A stretch of 64,000 nucleotides of DNA from JAGPUQ01 sp050179115 (GTDB lineage Bacteria; Pseudomonadota; Gammaproteobacteria; Pseudomonadales; Porticoccaceae): positions 90,346-154,345 of the forward strand of contig JBFXFL010000002.1 in assembly GCA_050179115.1 (NCBI GenBank), read 5' to 3'. The notes below the pieces were generated by a model, which ran no database searches, was not told where the DNA came from, and saw nothing but the letters and a program-made list of their open reading frames with translations. The position numbers and the translations under genes are program-made. Below are positions 59,951 to 64,000 of the stretch, piece by piece; position 1 is the first letter of the stretch; each line of letters starts with the position of its first letter.

Positions 59951-60895
59951 TCAGTCCAGCAGCCCGTACCAGCCGTTCAATGTGTCGCCCCACATCAGCG
60001 CCAGCCAGCCCGCCAGGGCCAGAAAGGGTCCGAAGGCGAAGGGTGCCCGGTGCGGGTGGCGTTTGAGCAGCAGGGCGGTGGTGCCGTAGAGCGCGCCGGT
60101 CAGGGAGGCGATGAGCAGGAGCAGGGGCAACTGCTGCCAACCCAGCCAGGCGCACAGCGCCGCCAGCAGTTTGAAGTCGCCGTAGCCCATGCCTTCGCGG
60201 CCGGTGGCGAGGCGAAACAGCCAGTACACCGACCAGAGCACCAGATAGCCCGCCGCCGCGCCCACCACGGCGCTCGACAGGTCCGTGAAGGTGCCGCCCA
60301 GGTTCACCAGCAGTCCGAGCCACAGCAGCGGCAGGGTGATGACATCCGGCAGCAACTGGTGATCCAGGTCGATGCCGGCCAGCGCCACCAGCGCCCAGGT
60401 GAGCAGCAGTGCCATCAGCGCCTGGAACGTGGGTCCGAACTGCGCCACCACGGCGACGGTCAGCAGGCCGGTACACAACTCCAGCACCGGGTAGCGCAGG
60501 GCAATGGGCGCCGCACAGTGCCGGCAGCGTCCGCGCAGCAGCAGCCAGCTCAGCACCGGGATATTGTCCCGGGCGCTGATCGGCGTGGCGCAGGCGGGGC
60601 AGCGGGAGCGCGGCACCACCAGGTTGAAGGTCTCCCGGGCCGGTGGTGGGAGGGAGGCGCTCGCATCCGGCTCGGCTGTATCCGGCTCGGCTGCATCCGG
60701 GTCGGTCATGGGTTCCGGGCCGGCGCTCGACGCGTTGGTCCACGCGAGCGCCTCGTGCTGCCAGGCGCGCTGCAACTGCACGGGAAGCCGGTAGATCACC
60801 ACATTGAGGAAACTGCCCACCAGCAACCCGAACAGCAGCGCCGCGAGGAGCAGCACCGGTTGCGGCAGGTCGACGAACACCAGCTCGACGAACAC
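59951..60895 (-). CDS. pilD: Prepilin leader peptidase / N-methyltransferase
   Basis: PilD cuts and N-methylates type IV prepilins and pseudopilins at the inner membrane. The 314-residue protein has GSFLNVVIYRLP near the N-terminus, four zinc-type cysteines (CPAC and CRHC), and the two catalytic aspartates in GIDLDHQLLPD and GMGYGDFK. A Pro/Ala/Asp-rich insert (about 55-88) carries a short repeat and is unusual for the family. It starts with GTG at 60895. Confidence 0.95.
   Translation of the reverse strand: MFVELVFVDLPQPVLLLAALLFGLLVGSFLNVVIYRLPVQLQRAWQHEALAWTNASSAGPEPMTDPDAAEPDTAEPDASASLPPPARETFNLVVPRSRCPACATPISARDNIPVLSWLLLRGRCRHCAAPIALRYPVLELCTGLLTVAVVAQFGPTFQALMALLLTWALVALAGIDLDHQLLPDVITLPLLWLGLLVNLGGTFTDLSSAVVGAAAGYLVLWSVYWLFRLATGREGMGYGDFKLLAALCAWLGWQQLPLLLLIASLTGALYGTTALLLKRHPHRAPFAFGPFLALAGWLALMWGDTLNGWYGLLD
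60663..60707. repeat. 15-bp tandem repeat inside pilD
   Basis: GCATCCGGCTCGGCT (60663), GTATCCGGCTCGGCT (60678) and GCATCCGGGTCGGTC (60693) encode an acidic DAAEP/DTAEP-type linker at about residues 63-78 of PilD. The unit length keeps the frame. Confidence 0.85.
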
Positions 60896-60934
60896 GAAGT
60901 CGGGAATCGCGGCGCTGCCTTGCGGTGGTTTGCG

Positions 60935-62143
60935 TTAGAGCACGTTGCCGAGGTTGAAAATCGGCAGGTACATGCCGATCAGGAGTCCGCCCACCAGAAC
61001 CCCGAGTATCGCCATGATCATGGGTTCGAGCAGGGTGGTCAGGTTGTCCACCGAGTGGTCGACCGCTTCTTCGTAGTGATCGGCGGCGCGCGACAGCATG
61101 TCGTCAAGGGCGCCGGACTCCTCGCCGATGGCGGTGAGCTGCAACAGCATCACCGGGAACACGCCGGTGGCGCGGAGTGAGGTATTGAGCGTGGTACCGG
61201 TTGCCACTTCGTCCCGCACTTTCAGCACGGCGTCCCGGTAGACAGCGTTGCCCGCAGCGCCGGCGACGGATTGCAGCGCCTCGATCAGCGGCACGCCGGC
61301 CGCAAAGGTGGTGCTGAGGGTGCGTGCGAAGCGGGCAATCACCGCCTCGTTGAGGATTTTGCCGATGATGGGGATCTTGAGCATCATCCTGTCGACCAGG
61401 TCCGAAAATCGCAGCGAGCGGCGCCGCGCCTGCCCGAACGCAAAGCCGCCGGCGACAGCGACCCCGAGCACGGGCAGCCACCAGTTCTGGGCAAACTCGG
61501 AAATACTCAGGATCAGCAGCGTGAAGGCCGGCAGCGAGCCGCCGAACGAGTCGTAGGTCTCGGCAAAGGTGGGTACGACCTTGACCAGCAGCACCCCGGT
61601 GACGACGATCGCCACCAGCAGCACCGCCGAGGGATAGGTCATGGCTTTTCGGATCTTGCGCTTTAACTGCTCGGTTTTTTCCTTGTAGGTTGCCACGCGC
61701 GCCAGCATGGTCTCCAGGGTGCCCGATTGCTCGCCGGCTTCGATCAGGCTGCAAAACAGATTATCGAAATATCTGGGATGGGCGCGCAGTGCCGGCGCGA
61801 AACCGGAGCCCGACGAAACATCGCCGTGGATTTTCTGGATGAGTTCGCGCATGGTCGGATTGGCTTCGCCTTCCATGACGATTTCGAACGCCTGCACCAG
61901 CGGTACCCCGGCCCGGGTCATGGTCGCCATCTGACGCGTAAAGGTGGCGATGTGGGCGGGTTTGATTTGCTTCGCGCCAAACAGCGGCTTGGGTTTTTTC
62001 CGGATGACGCGCGGCTGGATCCCCTGCTTGCGCAATTGCGCCTTGACCATGGCGGCCGTGAGGCCGGCGATTTCGCCTTCGACGGCTTTCCCGTCGCGGC
62101 TTTTTCCCTTGTACAGGTAGATTTGTGTCGCAGCGGTAGCCAT
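60935..62143 (-). CDS. pilC: Type IV pilus inner-membrane platform protein PilC
   Basis: PilC is the platform protein that couples PilB and PilT ATPases to pilin assembly. The 402-residue protein has two GspF domains, each with the motif pattern FTRQMATMTRAGVPLVQAFE (about 68-87) and FARTLSTTFAAGVPLIEALQ in the second half, and three predicted membrane segments. The ATG at 62143 shares its last base with the pilB stop, implying coupling. Confidence 0.96.
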   Translation of the reverse strand: MATAATQIYLYKGKSRDGKAVEGEIAGLTAAMVKAQLRKQGIQPRVIRKKPKPLFGAKQIKPAHIATFTRQMATMTRAGVPLVQAFEIVMEGEANPTMRELIQKIHGDVSSGSGFAPALRAHPRYFDNLFCSLIEAGEQSGTLETMLARVATYKEKTEQLKRKIRKAMTYPSAVLLVAIVVTGVLLVKVVPTFAETYDSFGGSLPAFTLLILSISEFAQNWWLPVLGVAVAGGFAFGQARRRSLRFSDLVDRMMLKIPIIGKILNEAVIARFARTLSTTFAAGVPLIEALQSVAGAAGNAVYRDAVLKVRDEVATGTTLNTSLRATGVFPVMLLQLTAIGEESGALDDMLSRAADHYEEAVDHSVDNLTTLLEPMIMAILGVLVGGLLIGMYLPIFNLGNVL

Positions 62144-63858
62144 TAGTCCGTTGTCACCCGATTCGCTTCTTCCAGGCTGATTATACCTTCAGCCACCTTT
62201 TTCAATGCCGATTGGCGCAAGGTTCTGAAACCTTCGCGGCGCGCCGCTTCGCCGATTTCCAGCGAGTTGGCGCCCTCCATGATCAGTCGCGCCACCGCGG
62301 GGGTTACCTTGAGTACTTCATAGATACCGACCCGGCCCTTGTAACCGAGATTGCATTTGGCGCAGCCGACCGGTCGGTACACCTTGATCTGGTCCAGTGG
62401 CATCTGGATGCTGTCAAACCCGGCTTCCTTGAGCACGGCGCGGGGCAGATCCGCCACCTGCTTGCAGGTGCCGCACAGGCGCCGCGCCAGGCGCTGGGCC
62501 ATGATGAGAATCACCGAGGTGGCGATGTTGAACCCGGGTACTCCCATGTTGGCGAGCCGGGTGAGCGTCTCGGGCGCGCTGTTGGTGTGCAGGGTGGAAA
62601 GCACCAGGTGGCCGGTCTGGGCCGCCTTCACCGCAATTTCGGCGGTCTCGAGGTCGCGGATCTCGCCCACCATCACCACGTCCGGGTCCTGACGCAGAAA
62701 GGCGCGCAGCGCCTCGGCGAAGGTGAGCCCCACGCGCGGATTCACCTGCACCTGGTTGACCCCTTCCATGTAGATTTCCACCGGGTCTTCGGCGGTCGAG
62801 ATATTGACCTCCGCCGTGTTGAGGATATTGAGTCCGGTGTAGAGCGACACCGTCTTGCCCGAACCGGTGGGGCCCGTCATCAGGATCATGCCCTGGGGTC
62901 GCGCCAGGGCCTGGACATAGGCTTCCTGCTGGTCCGGTTCGTAGCCCAGCGCCTCGATGCCCATGCGGGCGGCACCGCCATCGAGGATCCGCAGCACGAC
63001 CTTCTCGCCGTACTGGGTCGGCAGGGTATTGACCCGGAAGTCGATGGCGCGGGCCTTGCTGATACGGATCTTGATGCGCCCGTCCTGGGGCATGCGACGC
63101 TCCGAGATGTCGAGCCGGGCCATGATCTTGAGACGGGCTGCGAGCCGCGGCGCCAGGGCCGCCGGCGGCTTGGCCACTTCCTGCAAAATGCCGTCGGTGC
63201 GAAACCGTACCCGGTAGCGCTGTTCATAGGGCTCGAAGTGGATATCGGAGGAACCCCGACGGATCGCGTCGAGCAGCACCTTGTTGATGAAGCGGACGAT
63301 GGGCGCGTCGTCGGCGTCCGGGTTGAGCGTGGTCTCCTGATCGACGTCGCCGCCGCCCAGTTGCTCCAGCTGGAAATCTTCCAGCCCGCCCGTGGCGGCG
63401 TCGAGGTCGCTGTCCTGGACATCGAGGAAGCGCGCGACATGGGTGCGGAGCTTGTCGAACTCGACCACCACCAGATCAACACTCATGCCGGCCTGGAACC
63501 GGATTTCGTTGAGCGCGCGGTCATCCGTGGGATCGCCGACCGCGATACTGAGCCGCCCCAGATGGTTGCGCAGCGGCAGCGCCATGTACTTGGCGACCAG
63601 CTTTGGATCCAGCAGATTGCGCGGGCAGGCAGAAAGGTTGATGGCGCCGAGATCCAGCAGCGGGAGCCCGAACTCGGCGGCGGTGGCCTGCGCCACTTGC
63701 TGCGGCGTCAGGATATGCGCTTCCACGAGGTGCTGGATGAGAGAAATCTTCGCGACACTGGCGTCGTTCAGCGCGGTGGTCGCCGAGGCTTCATCCAGCA
63801 AACCGTCCACAACCAGCCGCCGGGGCAGCCCTCGCAAAACCTGGTTGCGCACGTTCAT
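62143..63858 (-). CDS. pilB: Type IV pilus assembly ATPase PilB
   Basis: PilB powers pilus extension. The 571-residue protein has an N-terminal GspE/MshEN domain, Walker A GPTGSGKT (329-336), the Asp box STAEDPVEIY, Walker B region RQDPDVVMVGEIRD, a His box around TGHLVLSTLHTNSA, and zinc cysteines in CGTCKQ and CAKCNLGYKG. I chose ATG 63858 (MNVRNQ) by family comparison; an ATG at 63930 in the same frame would add 24 residues containing a short repeat. No pilin gene is visible, but only 142 bases remain upstream. Confidence 0.96.
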   Translation of the reverse strand: MNVRNQVLRGLPRRLVVDGLLDEASATTALNDASVAKISLIQHLVEAHILTPQQVAQATAAEFGLPLLDLGAINLSACPRNLLDPKLVAKYMALPLRNHLGRLSIAVGDPTDDRALNEIRFQAGMSVDLVVVEFDKLRTHVARFLDVQDSDLDAATGGLEDFQLEQLGGGDVDQETTLNPDADDAPIVRFINKVLLDAIRRGSSDIHFEPYEQRYRVRFRTDGILQEVAKPPAALAPRLAARLKIMARLDISERRMPQDGRIKIRISKARAIDFRVNTLPTQYGEKVVLRILDGGAARMGIEALGYEPDQQEAYVQALARPQGMILMTGPTGSGKTVSLYTGLNILNTAEVNISTAEDPVEIYMEGVNQVQVNPRVGLTFAEALRAFLRQDPDVVMVGEIRDLETAEIAVKAAQTGHLVLSTLHTNSAPETLTRLANMGVPGFNIATSVILIMAQRLARRLCGTCKQVADLPRAVLKEAGFDSIQMPLDQIKVYRPVGCAKCNLGYKGRVGIYEVLKVTPAVARLIMEGANSLEIGEAARREGFRTLRQSALKKVAEGIISLEEANRVTTD

Positions 63859-63864
63859 GGCGCT

Positions 63865-63888
63865 GGTCCTGTGGTCGGTCCTGTGGTC
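63865..63888. repeat. 12-bp tandem duplication upstream of pilB
   Basis: GGTCCTGTGGTC occurs twice in perfect tandem (63865-63876 and 63877-63888), 6 bp ahead of the chosen pilB start. It could alter the leader or ribosome-binding region (AGGACC on the minus strand). Confidence 0.85.
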
Positions 63889-63982
63889 ATTGTTTCCATG
63901 GAGTGCCGTCGACCCCGGTTGCTGCGTCATGCCCGTGATGGTAAGAGCGCCGCCGCGCCCTGTCCACACAAGTCGGCGTTAG

Positions 63983-64000
63983 CCTCCCGTCGTTCCCGTG
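63983..64000. repeat. Probable start of another REP-like element at the window edge
   Basis: CCTCCCGTCGTTCCCGTG resembles the arm CTGCCGTCATTCCCGCG near 59791 with few differences. It runs off the window, so the palindrome cannot be confirmed. Confidence 0.45.

Overview
This is a GC-rich, gene-dense chromosomal window from a gammaproteobacterium. Evidence for the class is conserved gene order: proA-nadD-rsfS-rlmH-mrdA-rodA-mltB-rlpA-dacA-ybeD-lipB-lipA; yraN, diaA, dolP and lpoA divergent from rsmI; rnpB next to mraZ; a full division and cell-wall cluster running mraZ to lpxC, secA, argJ and mutT; and pilB-pilC-pilD-coaE-yacG. MurE carries the DNPR motif of meso-diaminopimelate ligases, and LpxC, LpoA and DolP indicate a Gram-negative envelope. 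I cannot place it below class level. Two runs of exactly 100 N (10005-10104 and 59808-59907) mark scaffold gaps of unknown true length, so this is a draft or metagenome assembly.

Layout. 1-10004: end of proA, NAD synthesis (nadD), ribosome factors (rsfS, rlmH), the rod-shape cell-wall module (mrdA, rodA, mltB, rlpA, dacA) and lipoate synthesis (ybeD, lipB, lipA cut by the gap). 10166-12613: a Lon-family protease. 12618-15653 (minus): nitroreductase, rpiA, ubiD. 15800-20301: aldo/keto reductase, TauE-type permease, birA, coaX and a SPOR-domain protein. 20355-22471: a cold-shock gene with promoter, long leader and terminator, then prfC. 22557-30263: a mostly catabolic block (amidohydrolase, VOC protein, glutaryl-CoA dehydrogenase, acetoacetyl-CoA synthetase) with alr and an FtsN-like protein among it. 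30298-34443: dolP, diaA, yraN and lpoA against rsmI. 34586-35533: a phosphotriesterase-family gene. 35673-36031: RNase P RNA. 36254-58696: promoter, MraZ operator and the mraZ-to-mutT gene run. 58683-63858 (minus): yacG, coaE, a repeat and REP-like region with the second gap, pilD, pilC, pilB.

How the genes fit together. Much of the window builds and divides the envelope: PBP2/RodA for elongation, FtsI/FtsW for the septum, the Mur enzymes and MraY for precursor synthesis, LpoA as a synthase activator, three SPOR-domain proteins and MltB/DacA for remodelling. Within the division cluster the genes mostly abut or overlap by 1-20 bp, suggesting translational coupling.

I see no tRNA or rRNA gene, transposase, integrase, prophage, CRISPR array or recognisable defence system. 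I found no wholly new multi-gene system. The points most worth checking are a nine-copy 13-bp array grown from a REP-like palindrome, a tandem duplication placed across the divergent lpoA/rsmI start codons, a DiaA homologue lacking the usual phosphosugar-binding residues, and a 10-bp-phased MraZ operator at the cluster promoter.
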